Shown here: piece by piece, positions 27,225 to 36,761 of the stretch
How positions within the stretch are numbered: position 1 is the first letter of the stretch
Layout: every line of letters starts with the position of its first letter
Origin: Methylomonas subterranea
Lineage (GTDB): Bacteria > Pseudomonadota > Gammaproteobacteria > Methylococcales > Methylomonadaceae
Reading direction: 5' to 3'
DNA length: 64,000 nucleotides
NCBI RefSeq assembly: GCF_024505185.1
Contig: NZ_JANIBJ010000001.1
Location: 186,001-250,000 of the forward strand
Position numbers and translations under genes: made by a program
The notes under the pieces: generated by a model
Databases searched by the model: none
What the model was told of the DNA's origin: nothing
The model's input: only the letters and a program-made list of their open reading frames with translations

Positions 27225-29336
27225 CTACGGACTGTAAACGGTGTGAAATAATTCGTCAGGATTTTGTAGCGAACCGCCGGTCCAGCGCCTTACCAAAGGT
27301 AGAATGGATTCAGGGTGGTCCCGGCAAATCAGTTGCGCGGCCCTCTGCACGGGTTCCAGTAGTTCGCGGTCGCGGATCAGATCGGCGATTTTGAAGGGGA
27401 TTTGGCCGGTTTGGCGGTTGCCGATAATTTCGCCGGGGCCGCGCAATTCCAGGTCTTTTTCGGCGATCACAAAGCCGTCGTGGCTTTCGCGTAATATCCC
27501 CAGTCGCTGGCGGCCTGTATCCGACAGCGGCGCTTGATACAGCAACAGGCAATAGCTTTCCCGGTTGCCGCGGCCGACCCGTCCGCGTAGCTGGTGTAAC
27601 TGCGACAAGCCCAGGCGCTCCGGGTTTTCGATGATCATCAGGCCGGCGTTGGGGACGTCGACGCCGACTTCGATGACCGTGGTGGCCACCAATAAATCGC
27701 ACTCGCCGCGTTTAAACGCCTGCATCACCGCATCCTTGTCGGCGGCTTTCATGCGGCCATGCACCAAACCGATACGCACCTCCGGTAGCGTTTCTTGCAA
27801 TAACAGCGCGGTATTTTCGGCCGCTTCGCACTGTAACTGTTCCGATTCCTCGATCAGGGTGCAGACCCAATAGGCCTGACGTTTTTGCGCCGCCCAGTGC
27901 TTGATGCGGGCAATCACTTCCGCCCGGCGTTCGGAGGGAATCGCGCTGGTGGTGACCGGTTGGCGGCCGGGCGGCAGTTCGTCGATGACGGAAATGTCCA
28001 GGTCGGAATACTGCAACATGGCCAAGGTGCGCGGAATCGGCGTGGCGGTCATCACCAGTTGGTGCGGTACCTTGCCGGCGGTTTGACCCTTGGCGCGCAG
28101 GGCCAGACGCTGCTGGACGCCGAAACGGTGCTGTTCGTCGATGATCACCAAACCCAGGTTGTGAAAACCCACACTATCCTGAAACAGGGCGTGAGTCCCT
28201 ATGACCAGTCCGGCGCTGCCGTCCGCCAGCGCATCCAGCGTGGCGGCGCGGGCCTTGCCCTTGATTTGTCCGCTTAAAAACAGGACTTGGTGGTCGCCGT
28301 GGGCGAACCATTGGATAAAGTTGCGAAAATGCTGCTCGGCCAATAATTCGGTGGGAGCCATCAAGGCCGCTTGAAAGCCGGAGCTCAGCGCGCTCAGTGC
28401 CGCCAATGCCGCTACCAGGGTTTTGCCGGAGCCGACATCGCCTTGCACCAGTCTCAACATCGGTTGTGGACGGCGGCAATCGGCTTCTATTTCGGCAATC
28501 ACGCGTTGTTGCGCGGCGGTGAGTTGGAAGGGCAGCGCGGCCAGAAAAGCCTGTTTGGCGCTGTCGTTTACGGTCAATGTCGGGGCTTGCCAGGTTTTGT
28601 AATGCCGTTTACCCAGCAACAGGGTCAGGTGATGGGCCAGAAATTCTTCGAACGCCAAGCGTTTCAAGGCCGGCGATTCGCCGTTGGCCAAGGTCGCGGC
28701 AGACAGATCGGCGGGAGGCTGGTGCAAGGTGCTGAGTGCCTCCGCCAACTCGGGGTAGTTATGGGCTTGCCGGATGGTGGCCGGTAAGCAATCCGGCAGC
28801 GCCCCGGCGGAGTTCAGGCACAGTTCCAGGGCCTGTTTGACCGCTTTGCGCAAGGTGGTTTGGGCCAAGCCTTCTGTAAGCGGGTAAACCGGGGTCAGCG
28901 CGGGCTCGGTCGGGTCGTCGCCGGCATGCAGGATGCGGTACTCCGGATGTATCATTTCCAGGCCGTTGAAGCCCATGCGTATGTCGCCGAAACAACTGAT
29001 TTGCGTGCCGGGCTTGAGCAACTGCAGCTGTTGTACCGAAAAATGAAAAAAGCGTAGCGACAGCAAGCCACTGCTGTCGCTGATGCGGCAAATCACGCTG
29101 TTGCGGCCGCGTTGCGGGGTGTCGACGTATTCCACCTGGCCGCAAACCAGGGCGGTCATGCCGGGCGCCAGGCCGGCGATCGGCTGGCAACGGGTTCTGT
29201 CCTGATAGCGTTGCGGCAGATGAAACAGCAGGTCTTGTACGGTAAGGATGCCCAGCTTTTGCAGGCGGGCGGCGGTTTGCGAACCGATGCCGGTCAAATG
29301 GGTAACGGGCAGTTGCGCCGGTTCTCGATTGGGCAT
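27225..29336 (-). CDS. recG: ATP-dependent DNA helicase RecG
   Basis: The 703-residue protein has the wedge/OB domain at the N terminus (to about 200). SF2 helicase motifs follow: Walker A 'VQGDVGSGKTLVA', Walker B 'IIDEQHRFGVQQR', 'TATPIPRT', 'VHGRMKAADKD', 'TTVIEVGVDVPNA' and 'QLHQLRGRVGRG'. A C-terminal TRG region follows. RecG remodels stalled forks and branched DNA. It is the last gene of the rpoZ-spoT-ridA-recG run, 41 bases after ridA, much like the enterobacterial spoT locus. Confidence 0.96.
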   Translation of the reverse strand: MPNREPAQLPVTHLTGIGSQTAARLQKLGILTVQDLLFHLPQRYQDRTRCQPIAGLAPGMTALVCGQVEYVDTPQRGRNSVICRISDSSGLLSLRFFHFSVQQLQLLKPGTQISCFGDIRMGFNGLEMIHPEYRILHAGDDPTEPALTPVYPLTEGLAQTTLRKAVKQALELCLNSAGALPDCLPATIRQAHNYPELAEALSTLHQPPADLSAATLANGESPALKRLAFEEFLAHHLTLLLGKRHYKTWQAPTLTVNDSAKQAFLAALPFQLTAAQQRVIAEIEADCRRPQPMLRLVQGDVGSGKTLVAALAALSALSSGFQAALMAPTELLAEQHFRNFIQWFAHGDHQVLFLSGQIKGKARAATLDALADGSAGLVIGTHALFQDSVGFHNLGLVIIDEQHRFGVQQRLALRAKGQTAGKVPHQLVMTATPIPRTLAMLQYSDLDISVIDELPPGRQPVTTSAIPSERRAEVIARIKHWAAQKRQAYWVCTLIEESEQLQCEAAENTALLLQETLPEVRIGLVHGRMKAADKDAVMQAFKRGECDLLVATTVIEVGVDVPNAGLMIIENPERLGLSQLHQLRGRVGRGNRESYCLLLYQAPLSDTGRQRLGILRESHDGFVIAEKDLELRGPGEIIGNRQTGQIPFKIADLIRDRELLEPVQRAAQLICRDHPESILPLVRRWTGGSLQNPDELFHTVYSP

Positions 29337-29377
29337 CCGCGACGGCGATGGCGCAGTTTAGAAAAAACGCCCGCCGA

Positions 29378-29773
29378 TCAGTAATATTCCTCTCGCAGTA
29401 CCATGATGGCGTCCATCTCCACGCCGGCGCCCTTGGGTAGCGCCGCCACGCCGACCGCCGCGCGGGCCGGGTAGGGTTGGGTAAAATATTCGGCCATGAT
29501 TTCGTTGACGATGGGGAAATTGCCCAGATCGGTCAGAAACACGTTGAGCTTGACGATATCGGAAAAATTGCCGCCGGCGGCTTCGGCCACGGCCAGCAGA
29601 TTGTCGAATACCCGGCGGATTTGCAGAGCAATGTCGCCTTCCACCATTTGCATGCTGACGGGGTCGAGCGGAATCTGGCCGGACAGATAAACCGTGCTGT
29701 CGACCTTGACGGCTTGCGAATAAGTGCCTATGGCTTGGGGGGCGGAAGTGGTGGCGATGATGGTTTTAGTCAT
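29378..29773 (-). CDS. ridA: RidA family enamine/imine deaminase
   Basis: The 131-residue protein starts at the ATG at 29773, two bases after the spoT stop. Longer in-frame extensions only read spoT in another frame. It has the RidA pattern '[20 protein letters not shown]', '[19 protein letters not shown]' and '[19 protein letters not shown]', with the key Arg in 'ARAAV'. RidA hydrolyses reactive 2-aminoacrylate-type enamines released by PLP enzymes. Confidence 0.93.
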   Translation of the reverse strand: MTKTIIATTSAPQAIGTYSQAVKVDSTVYLSGQIPLDPVSMQMVEGDIALQIRRVFDNLLAVAEAAGGNFSDIVKLNVFLTDLGNFPIVNEIMAEYFTQPYPARAAVGVAALPKGAGVEMDAIMVLREEYY

Positions 29774-29775
29774 AA

Positions 29776-31953
29776 TCAGGCCTTGATGCGGGTGATTTTT
29801 AACACAATGGACAATTTTTTCAGTTTGCGGATGATGTTGGCCAGATGCACCCGGTCGCGCACGGCCAGGGTCAGCAAATCCACCGACACCCTGTCGTCCT
29901 GGCTGACCACGGTGATGTTTTCGATGTTGGAATCCATAAAGGAAATCGTCGAGGCAATGGTGGCCAGCGAACCGCGCTGGTTCAACAGTTCGATACGGAT
30001 TTCCGCCGGAAATTCGCCGGCGGCGTCCGGGCTCCATTCCACATCCAGCCAGGTGGTTTGTTTTTTTCTGACTTCGTTGCTGTTGCGGCATTCGTGGTGG
30101 TGCACCACGATACCCTTGCCCGGATTGAAAAAGCCGATGATGGAATCGCCCGGTATGGGGCGGCAGCATTTGGCCAGACTGACCACCATGCCTTCGGTGC
30201 CCTTGATGATCAAGGGGGATTTGGGGCGTTGTTCGCTGTCGTCGAGTTTGACGCCGGATTGATTGCCGATCTGATTGATGTGTTTGGCCACCAGGAAAGG
30301 CATGCGGTTGCCGAGGCCGATATCTTCCAGCAAATCGTTCAGGGAATGCTTTTTCATCGCATGCAGGACTTGCATGATCTGAGTGTCATCGACTTTGTCG
30401 AGTTGGATGTTCAGACTGAGCAGTTCCTTTTCCAACAGGCGCCGGCCCAGATTGATGGCTTCCTGCTGATTGAAGTTTTTCAGATAGGCCCGGATACAGC
30501 TGCGCGCCTTGGCGGTGACCACGTAATTCAACCACAGCGGGTTGGGCCGGGCCCAACTGGCGGTGATGACTTCAACCGTCATGCCGTTTTCCAGCTTGGA
30601 TTGCAGCGGCACCAGTTTTTTGTCGATGCGCGCCGAGATGCAGGCGTTGCCGACATCGGTATGCACCATGTAGGCAAAGTCGACGATGGTAGCACCGCGC
30701 GGCAGTTTGATAATCTTGCCCTTGGGCGTGAATACGTAGACTTCCTGCGGGAAGAGATCAACTTTCAGGTTGTCGATGAATTCCAGCGAGTCGCCGGCGG
30801 ATTTTTGAATTTCCAACAAATCGCGCAGCCATTCGTTGGCGCGGGCCTGGATGGTTTCGCTTTTTTCGTTGTCGGATTTGTATAGCCAGTGGGCGGCGAT
30901 GCCGGATTCGGACAGGCGGTGCATTTCGTGGGTGCGAATCTGGATCTCTATGGGTACCCCGTAAGGGCCGATCAGAATGGTATGCAGCGATTGGTAGCCG
31001 TTGGCCTTGGGCAGGGCGATGTAGTCCTTGAAGCGGCCGGGTATGGGCTTGAACAGGTTGTGCACGCAACCCAGGGCCCGGTAGCAATCGTCGACCTGAT
31101 GGCAGTAGATACGAAAGGCGTATACATCGAACACGTCGGTAAAGGAGATTTTTTTGTGCAGCATTTTTTGGTAAATGCTGGCGATATTTTTTTCCCGGCC
31201 GGCCACCGTACAGTCCATGCCGGTTTCCTTCAGGCGGTTTTGAATCGAATTCTGGATGGTGTCGACGATTTCCTTGCGGTTGCCGCGCGACTTTTTCACC
31301 GCATTGTTGATGGCGGTGTAACGGTTAGGGTAGAGCGCCTTGAATCCCAAGGACTCCAACTGGTGGCGGATGTCGTTCATGCCCAGCCGGTTGGCGATGG
31401 GGGCATAGATTTCCAGGGTTTCCTTGGCGATGCGGCGTTTTTTGTCCAGCGGCATATTGCCCATGGTTTGCATGTTGTGCAAACGGTCCGCCAGCTTGAC
31501 CACGATGACCCGCAGATCCTGCGCCATGGCCAAAAACATTTTACGCACGTTTTCCGCCTGGGCCTCGGCGCGCGAGCGGCTGTCTATTTTGGATAATTTG
31601 GTGACACCGTCGACCAAATCGGCGACTTCCTGGCCGAATTCGGCGGCCAGTTGCTCCTTGCTGACCGGGGTGTCCTCTATGACGTCATGCAGGATGGCCG
31701 CCATGATGCCGTGGGCATCCATGTGCATGCCGGCCAGAGTGATAGCTACCGAGACCGGATGGCAGATATAGGCTTCGCCGCTTTTGCGGAATTGCCCGGA
31801 GTGGGCCGCCGCGCCGAAGTGATAGGCGCGGACGATGTTGTTGATGTTCGTTTGATCGAGATAGCCGTATAAAATGTCGCAGAGCTGGTTGAGCAGTTTC
31901 TCTTGCGGATGCTCAACTTGTAGCGTGTTTGATGGGGCGACTAGCTCGGTCAT
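29776..31953 (-). CDS. spoT: Bifunctional (p)ppGpp synthetase/hydrolase SpoT
   Basis: This RelA/SpoT homologue has 725 residues. The HD hydrolase domain (about 45-200) is intact with 'ILHDVIEDT' and '[11 protein letters not shown]'. The synthetase domain (about 240-370) has '[19 protein letters not shown]', whose R-x-K-D motif is the bifunctional form. TGS ('[18 protein letters not shown]'), helical and zinc-finger/ACT regions follow to the C terminus. It balances the alarmone level during starvation. It lies nine bases after rpoZ. Confidence 0.96.
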   Translation of the reverse strand: MTELVAPSNTLQVEHPQEKLLNQLCDILYGYLDQTNINNIVRAYHFGAAAHSGQFRKSGEAYICHPVSVAITLAGMHMDAHGIMAAILHDVIEDTPVSKEQLAAEFGQEVADLVDGVTKLSKIDSRSRAEAQAENVRKMFLAMAQDLRVIVVKLADRLHNMQTMGNMPLDKKRRIAKETLEIYAPIANRLGMNDIRHQLESLGFKALYPNRYTAINNAVKKSRGNRKEIVDTIQNSIQNRLKETGMDCTVAGREKNIASIYQKMLHKKISFTDVFDVYAFRIYCHQVDDCYRALGCVHNLFKPIPGRFKDYIALPKANGYQSLHTILIGPYGVPIEIQIRTHEMHRLSESGIAAHWLYKSDNEKSETIQARANEWLRDLLEIQKSAGDSLEFIDNLKVDLFPQEVYVFTPKGKIIKLPRGATIVDFAYMVHTDVGNACISARIDKKLVPLQSKLENGMTVEVITASWARPNPLWLNYVVTAKARSCIRAYLKNFNQQEAINLGRRLLEKELLSLNIQLDKVDDTQIMQVLHAMKKHSLNDLLEDIGLGNRMPFLVAKHINQIGNQSGVKLDDSEQRPKSPLIIKGTEGMVVSLAKCCRPIPGDSIIGFFNPGKGIVVHHHECRNSNEVRKKQTTWLDVEWSPDAAGEFPAEIRIELLNQRGSLATIASTISFMDSNIENITVVSQDDRVSVDLLTLAVRDRVHLANIIRKLKKLSIVLKITRIKA

Positions 31954-31961
31954 TAGCGCGA

Positions 31962-32204
31962 TCAGCCAATTTCCAGGTGGGTGTCGGAGACGTGGCCGCC
32001 GCGGTGCAAGCGGTCTATGTTTTCCTCATTGACAAAACCGGCCGCAATTTCGCGCAAGGCCAGCACGGTATCCTTATCCTTGCCGCGCGGCAGAAATTCA
32101 TCCGCGCCCTTTTCCAGTTGTCTGGCCCGTTTGCCGGCCAATAACACCAGTTTGAAACGGTTTTCAACATTTTCTAAACAATCTTCGACGGTAACGCGTG
32201 CCAT
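31962..32204 (-). CDS. rpoZ: RNA polymerase omega subunit
   Basis: The 80-residue protein starts '[20 protein letters not shown]' and continues '[11 protein letters not shown]', both highly conserved in omega. It helps assemble RNA polymerase and, with beta-prime, forms a ppGpp site. It is the first gene of the spoT operon. Unlike in Escherichia coli, gmk does not precede it here. Confidence 0.96.
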   Translation of the reverse strand: MARVTVEDCLENVENRFKLVLLAGKRARQLEKGADEFLPRGKDKDTVLALREIAAGFVNEENIDRLHRGGHVSDTHLEIG

Positions 32205-32340
32205 TTTTGGAACCTTTTTGGGAATGGATGGGTGAATTAAACAGCATTAACCATAACAGTCAATAGCCCTAAGTGGCTATTATAATTGAAAAAGGACTCT
32301 GGAAGCCACTGGTCGCCGGCGCGATGTGAATTGGCGGAAA

Positions 32341-32365
32341 ATAAAAAGCCCGCATATAGCGGGCT
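32341..32365 (-). terminator. Intrinsic terminator
   Basis: A 7-base stem (AGCCCGC/GCGGGCT) with loop ATATA is followed on the minus strand by TTTTTA. It ends a minus-strand transcript that starts upstream of it, either read-through from the protease gene or the candidate small RNA. Confidence 0.7.
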
Positions 32366-32530
32366 CCGTCCTTGTTATTGCTATTGTTATGTTGGACGTC
32401 CGCCAGTTATGGCAGCTTAGTCAAGCAGTTACTGTTATTGTTGTTATTATGCGCCTTGGTTACAGGCCGCTTCCCTCCCCTCAAAGTCATGACCTTTTTT
32501 ATTTTCAGGCCTTGCGTACTCCCATAAGGT
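32342..32530 (-). ncRNA. Candidate small RNA with CA-rich repeats
   Basis: The 530-base gap between rpoZ and the protease gene contains a sigma-70-like promoter on the minus strand. TAGACA is at 32560-32565, spacer 17, TAGACT at 32537-32542. About 190 bases downstream the strong terminator at 32341-32365 follows. In between, no coding frame is convincing, but there are two A/C-rich stretches of the form ATAACAACAATAAC and AACATAACAATAGCAATAAC, a palindrome AAAGGTCATGACTTT, and several GGA motifs. CA-rich (AAYAAYAA-like) stretches are typical of RNAs that bind Hfq/Crc (CrcZ type), and GGA of RsmA targets. No RNA family is recognised. Confidence 0.4.
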
Positions 32531-32738
32531 GGGCAGAGTCTATGTGAAAAAAAATGCGATGTCTATCAAAAAAGTAAGTTTTTCCCTACAAATAGTTTCG
32601 GGGCGAAATTAACTTTTTGAAACAGAAGCTTGCAAATATCATCAATGCCTAATATTTATTTTGTTTTGCCGTGTTTGACCCTGGCGAATCACAAAGTGTT
32701 TTCCTCGGCGGAGCAGGCCAAGCGTTTCCGCTGAATCA

Positions 32739-34190
32739 TTACCTTTTGTTTTTCATTTCTTCCAATTCGCTCAGAAAAAAATTCAGCCGCTCATCCAGGA
32801 TGGCTTGCATCTGATAGTTGAGGTTTTTTACCTGCTTGGCCAAGCGAATCTGCAAAATGGCATTGTCGGTCTGGCCGCCGGCGAAATAATGTTCGGCCAT
32901 ATAGCGGTGCGATTCGGCGGGTTGGTTTAGACCGGCGTGGATTTCGGCCAGGGTTTGATAATAAAACGGGCGCTCTTTTTGATCGTCGGACAGACTCTGC
33001 AGTACCTGTCTGGCTTGTTCGGGCTTGGCGATTTTTAGCAGGAAGCGGGTGTATTCGATCTTGATGGCGTCATTGCTGGGAAAGTTTTGTATGGCTTTGG
33101 CAAACAAGCGGTCGGCTTTGTCGGCTTCGTGGTTTTCCATCGCCGTGCGGGCCAAGGCGGAAATATAGTGCGGTTGATTGGGGTACTTGGCCGTCAATTG
33201 TTCGAATATTTCGCCGGCGGCCTGATATTGCAGGTTTTTCAGATGGATCAAGCCAATCCCATAGCGCGCCACGTCTCGCTGTTCGTTGGTGCCTTGCTGT
33301 TCCAGCGCGGAAAAATGCTTCAGGGCGGCGGCTCTGTCGTGCATGGTCAGAGCGTACAATTTGGCCTTGGTGAGCAAATAGCCCATCGAATCGGGATATT
33401 GCCGGTAGGGATAGGTTTCGGCCCGGCCGCGGGTGTCGGCAATCCGGCTTTCGGAAACCGGGTGGGTACGCAGAAATTCCGGCACGCCCTTGCCGTAGTA
33501 ACGGGTGGATTGCTGCAGACGTTCGAAGAAGGTCGGCATGCTGCGCGGGTCGAAGCTGGCGTCGGCCAAGGTTTGCATGCCGACCCGGTCGGCTTCCTTC
33601 TCGTTGTCGCGGGTAAAATTGATCTGAAACTGTACGCTGCCGGCCTGCACCGCCATCAACGCCGCCTGACCCATGCGCGGCGACTGGGTGCCGATCAAAA
33701 TGGCGGCCAGCGTGGCGGCCACGGTGGGTATCGACATTTTGCTGGCGGCTTCGATTTGCCGGTAAAGATGGCGCTGGGTGACGTGGCCGATCTCGTGTGC
33801 CATCACGGAAGCCAGCTCGCTTTCGGCTTCGGTCAGTAAAATCAGTCCCGAATTGACGCCTATATAACCGCCAGGGCCGGCAAAGGCGTTGATATTGGGA
33901 TCCATCACCACAAAAAAATGAAACGGGGTGGACGGATTGTCGCTGTGGGCAACCAGTTGCCGGCCTATGCTTTGGATATATTGTTGTATTTCCAGATCCT
34001 GGCTGATTTCTGTTTGCGAGTGCAGGTTGCGGAAAAATGAGGCGCCGAACTCCTGTTCCTCTATTGGCGAAATCAGCGCGCCGGAGGAATCTCCCATGTC
34101 CGGCAACTGGATTTTTTCCGTTTCGATAGCTTGGGGAATTGTCGGCAACAAGCTCAATGCCGTGGCTACTGTAAGGGCGGATAATTTCAT
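32739..34190 (-). CDS. BepA-like M48 metalloprotease with TPR repeats
   Basis: The 483-residue exported protein has a signal peptide at 1-20 ('LTVATALSLLPTIPQA'). The M48 protease domain is at about 50-270 with zinc motif 'MAHEIGHVTQRHL' (HExxH), a third ligand Glu in 'NEKEADRVG', and 'GGYIGVNSGLILLTEAESEL'. Several TPR units follow from about 300. BepA in Escherichia coli degrades or matures outer-membrane proteins such as LptD at the BAM complex. A similar periplasmic role is expected. Confidence 0.9.
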   Translation of the reverse strand: MKLSALTVATALSLLPTIPQAIETEKIQLPDMGDSSGALISPIEEQEFGASFFRNLHSQTEISQDLEIQQYIQSIGRQLVAHSDNPSTPFHFFVVMDPNINAFAGPGGYIGVNSGLILLTEAESELASVMAHEIGHVTQRHLYRQIEAASKMSIPTVAATLAAILIGTQSPRMGQAALMAVQAGSVQFQINFTRDNEKEADRVGMQTLADASFDPRSMPTFFERLQQSTRYYGKGVPEFLRTHPVSESRIADTRGRAETYPYRQYPDSMGYLLTKAKLYALTMHDRAAALKHFSALEQQGTNEQRDVARYGIGLIHLKNLQYQAAGEIFEQLTAKYPNQPHYISALARTAMENHEADKADRLFAKAIQNFPSNDAIKIEYTRFLLKIAKPEQARQVLQSLSDDQKERPFYYQTLAEIHAGLNQPAESHRYMAEHYFAGGQTDNAILQIRLAKQVKNLNYQMQAILDERLNFFLSELEEMKNKR

Positions 34191-34322
34191 GATAAGTCGG
34201 ACAATGACGGCGTCAATGGGGTTGGATGCTGATGGATTAACCGGGAAATACCGGCCGGCGTGTTATGCTGATATCCGTTCTGATCAATTATAAGTGATTT
34301 AGTTTAAACACCTCATATAGTC

Positions 34323-34712
34323 ATGAATTACGCCATTCAAATCAATGCCGGCCCTTATGAAGCCAACGCCGGATTAACGGCTTACCGCTTTGCGCGGGCG
34401 GCCCTGCAACAACAGCACCGGATCTTGCAGGTGTTTTTTTACCGGCAGGGCATTCAATATGCCTGCCGCCATGCCTTACCGCCGGATGACGAGATCGACA
34501 TGGGCAAGGCATGGTCCGATTTGGCCAAACAGCACGGAATCGATCTGCTGGTCTGCATATCGGCGGCGCAACGGCGCGGGTTGTTATGCGAGGACGAAGC
34601 CCGGCGGCGGGGACTTGCGGATAAGCAACTCGCCGAGGGTTTCCGGATTGCCGGTTTGGGCCAGTGGCTGGAGGCCACGCTGAACGCCGATCGTTGTCTG
34701 GTGTTCGGCTAA
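34323..34712 (+). CDS. tusD: Sulfurtransferase subunit TusD
   Basis: This DsrE-fold protein of 129 residues has the catalytic Cys in 'HGIDLLVCISAAQRRGLL' (about residue 78) and the family's N-terminal 'YAIQINAGPYEANAGLTAYRFA'. In the TusBCD complex TusD passes sulfur from TusA to TusE for 2-thiouridine in tRNA. The related DsrEFH complex works in sulfur oxidation. tusC follows at six bases. TusB is not found next to it. Confidence 0.85.
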   Translation: MNYAIQINAGPYEANAGLTAYRFARAALQQQHRILQVFFYRQGIQYACRHALPPDDEIDMGKAWSDLAKQHGIDLLVCISAAQRRGLLCEDEARRRGLADKQLAEGFRIAGLGQWLEATLNADRCLVFG

Positions 34713-34718
34713 ACCGGC

Positions 34719-35075
34719 ATGAAGAAATATTTGTTTGTGATGCGGCATCCGCCGCATGTCGGCAGCCATGTGCAGGAAACCCTGGATCAAATCCTGACCA
34801 CGGCGGCCTTCGATCAGGCGGTCTCGGTATTGTTTTTGGATGACGGGGTGTTTCAATTGAAAACCCGGCAAAACCCGCAAGACATGGTGTTAAAAAACAC
34901 AGGGGCTATTTTCACCGCCTTGGAACTCTACGAAGTCAAGGATGTGTTTGTGGAAGCCGAGTCCCTGCTCGACAGGGGCTTGAGTGCGGCTGAGCTGATT
35001 TTGCCGGTTTTGACTGTTGCGCGCGCCGATGTCAATGCGTTGATTCGGCGGCATGATGTGGTCGTTCCGGATTAA
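34719..35075 (+). CDS. tusC: Sulfurtransferase subunit TusC
   Basis: This 118-residue DsrE/F-like protein has 'LFVMRHPPHVGSHVQETLDQ', 'FLDDGVFQLKTRQNPQ' and 'VKDVFVEAESLLDRGLS', as in TusC/DsrF. It has no catalytic cysteine, in line with a structural role. It normally pairs with TusB and TusD, but here a PilZ gene follows instead of tusB. Confidence 0.83.
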   Translation: MKKYLFVMRHPPHVGSHVQETLDQILTTAAFDQAVSVLFLDDGVFQLKTRQNPQDMVLKNTGAIFTALELYEVKDVFVEAESLLDRGLSAAELILPVLTVARADVNALIRRHDVVVPD

Positions 35076-35147
35076 ATGTTAAATTTTGCCGAATCCGCTC
35101 GGCCATCGGCTAAAATCGCCGCTTACACACCCGTCGGGACATTACGC

Positions 35148-35729
35148 ATGGCTGAGGAATTTGAAGAGAAAAGACGCTATTTTCGGGTTAGCGACACCAT
35201 CAATTTGCTGCACAGAGTTGTCAACGAACAGCAAGTCAATCAGCGCAGCCACGTGTCCCAGGACGTGTTAAGCGCCTGTAGCTTGTCCGCCGCGCTGGAA
35301 GCTTTGAATCAGGAGGCGGCGGCGATGGCTCCCAGGCTGGAACGGCGCGACCCGGAAATGTTCGAGTATCTGAAGCTTCTGGACAGCAAAATCAATTTGA
35401 TCGCCCAGTCCTTTAGCCCGCCGCAAGGCGAGTTTACCGATCACGATAAGCGCGAAGTCAGTTTGAGCGCGGCCGGAGTGGCGTTTACCAATGCCGAGGC
35501 GCTGCCGGTCGGCACTTTACTGGAACTGCGCATGGTGTTGACCTCATGCCTGGCCGTTATCGTCGCCTATGGCCGCGTCGCTCAATGCAAGGATATTTCG
35601 GCCGACAATCCCGAGCAGCCCTTTGCCGTCTGTGTCGAGTACGTGAACATGAAGGAAGAGGACCGGGAATTGTTGATCAAACACGTGGTTAAAAAGCAGA
35701 TGCAGCAGTTGCGCGGCAAAAACGCTTAA
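35148..35729 (+). CDS. PilZ domain protein (second)
   Basis: The protein has about 193 residues from the ATG at 35148, with GGGA ahead. Translation from an ATG at 35076 is possible but would add a low-complexity leader. The N-terminal motif 'EEKRRYFRVS' fits the c-di-GMP-binding Rx3R. A helical middle section (about 35-110) precedes a C-terminal beta-barrel with 'EVSLSAAGVAFTNAEALPVG' (DxSxxG-like) and 'FAVCVEYVNM'. This is the split, two-part PilZ layout. The target is unknown. Confidence 0.78.
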   Translation: MAEEFEEKRRYFRVSDTINLLHRVVNEQQVNQRSHVSQDVLSACSLSAALEALNQEAAAMAPRLERRDPEMFEYLKLLDSKINLIAQSFSPPQGEFTDHDKREVSLSAAGVAFTNAEALPVGTLLELRMVLTSCLAVIVAYGRVAQCKDISADNPEQPFAVCVEYVNMKEEDRELLIKHVVKKQMQQLRGKNA

Positions 35730-35768
35730 GCCGGCCCGTCAGTGTTTCCGTTGGCATAAAATTCCTCA

Positions 35769-36761
35769 ATGTCGATTCCCGGGCAATTGTTACGCTTGCT
35801 AAATCTGTTGGCGGACGGCCGCTTTCATTCCGGTACCGAACTGGCAAGGCTGATCTCCGTCAGCCGCTCCGCCGTTTGGAAGCACCTGCGGGCACTGGAT
35901 GAGCTCGGAATCGAGTTGCTGGCCGTCAGCGGCAAGGGCTATAGGCTGCAACGCCCCTTGCAACTGCTCGATAGCGAACACATCGCCGGACTGCTAGCGC
36001 CGCGCGCCAGGTCACTGATCAGCCAACTGGAGATACATCCGGCGCTGGCTTCAACCAACGGCTATTTGTCCGCGCTGGCCCAACAAACACCGGCCACGGG
36101 CAGGGTATGTCTGGCCGAGTACCAATCGGCCGGCAAGGGCCGTCGCGGTCGCGGCTGGGTTTCGCCCTTTGGACACAATGTTTACCTGTCGGTGCTTTGG
36201 CGCTATCAGAGCGGTCCGGGCGCGCTGGCCGGCTTGAGTTTGGCATTGGGTGTTGCCGTGGTGCGCGCCCTGTCGCGAGCCGGAATCAGCGAGGTGGGCC
36301 TGAAATGGCCCAACGACATTTATTGGCGCGGGCGCAAGCTGGCCGGGATTCTGATCGAAGTGTCCGGAGAAAGCAGCGGACCTTGCCATGCCGTCATAGG
36401 CTTGGGCTTGAATCTGTACCTGCCGCCGGCGCAAGCCGAGGCCATCGATCAAGCCTGGGTGGACTTGATACAAATCATGGGCGAAGACATCATGTCCAGT
36501 CGCAATCGGCTGGTGGCTTTGCTGTTGAATGAAATGCTGCCGGTGATTGCCGATTTCGAGCATCTGACCCTGCAAGGTTTTATCGACGAGTGGCGCAAGT
36601 TGGATTGCATGCTGGGTGAAGCGGTCAATGTTTACATCGGCGAGCAAGCGTTTGCCGGCATGGTGCGCGGTATAGACGAGCAGGGCATGTTGTTGCTGGA
36701 AGACCCGCAAGGCAAGCTACGGGCCTTTGCTTCCGGCGAAGTCAGTTTCAGGTCGACATGA
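35769..36761 (+). CDS. birA: Biotin-protein ligase/biotin operon repressor
   Basis: The 330-residue bifunctional BirA has an N-terminal winged helix (1-65, 'FHSGTELARLISVSRSAVWK'). The ligase domain follows, with 'GRVCLAEYQSAGKGRRGRGW' (adenylate-binding GRGRxG-type loop) and 'GLKWPNDIYWRGRKLAGILIE', and a small SH3-like end. It biotinylates the acetyl-CoA carboxylase carrier and represses the bio operon. Its stop overlaps coaX (ATGA). Confidence 0.95.
   Translation: MSIPGQLLRLLNLLADGRFHSGTELARLISVSRSAVWKHLRALDELGIELLAVSGKGYRLQRPLQLLDSEHIAGLLAPRARSLISQLEIHPALASTNGYLSALAQQTPATGRVCLAEYQSAGKGRRGRGWVSPFGHNVYLSVLWRYQSGPGALAGLSLALGVAVVRALSRAGISEVGLKWPNDIYWRGRKLAGILIEVSGESSGPCHAVIGLGLNLYLPPAQAEAIDQAWVDLIQIMGEDIMSSRNRLVALLLNEMLPVIADFEHLTLQGFIDEWRKLDCMLGEAVNVYIGEQAFAGMVRGIDEQGMLLLEDPQGKLRAFASGEVSFRST

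Noticed and set aside
29774-30169. Long N-terminal extension of ridA
   Set aside because: It lies inside spoT in another frame and has no RidA similarity; the ATG at 29773 gives the normal length.
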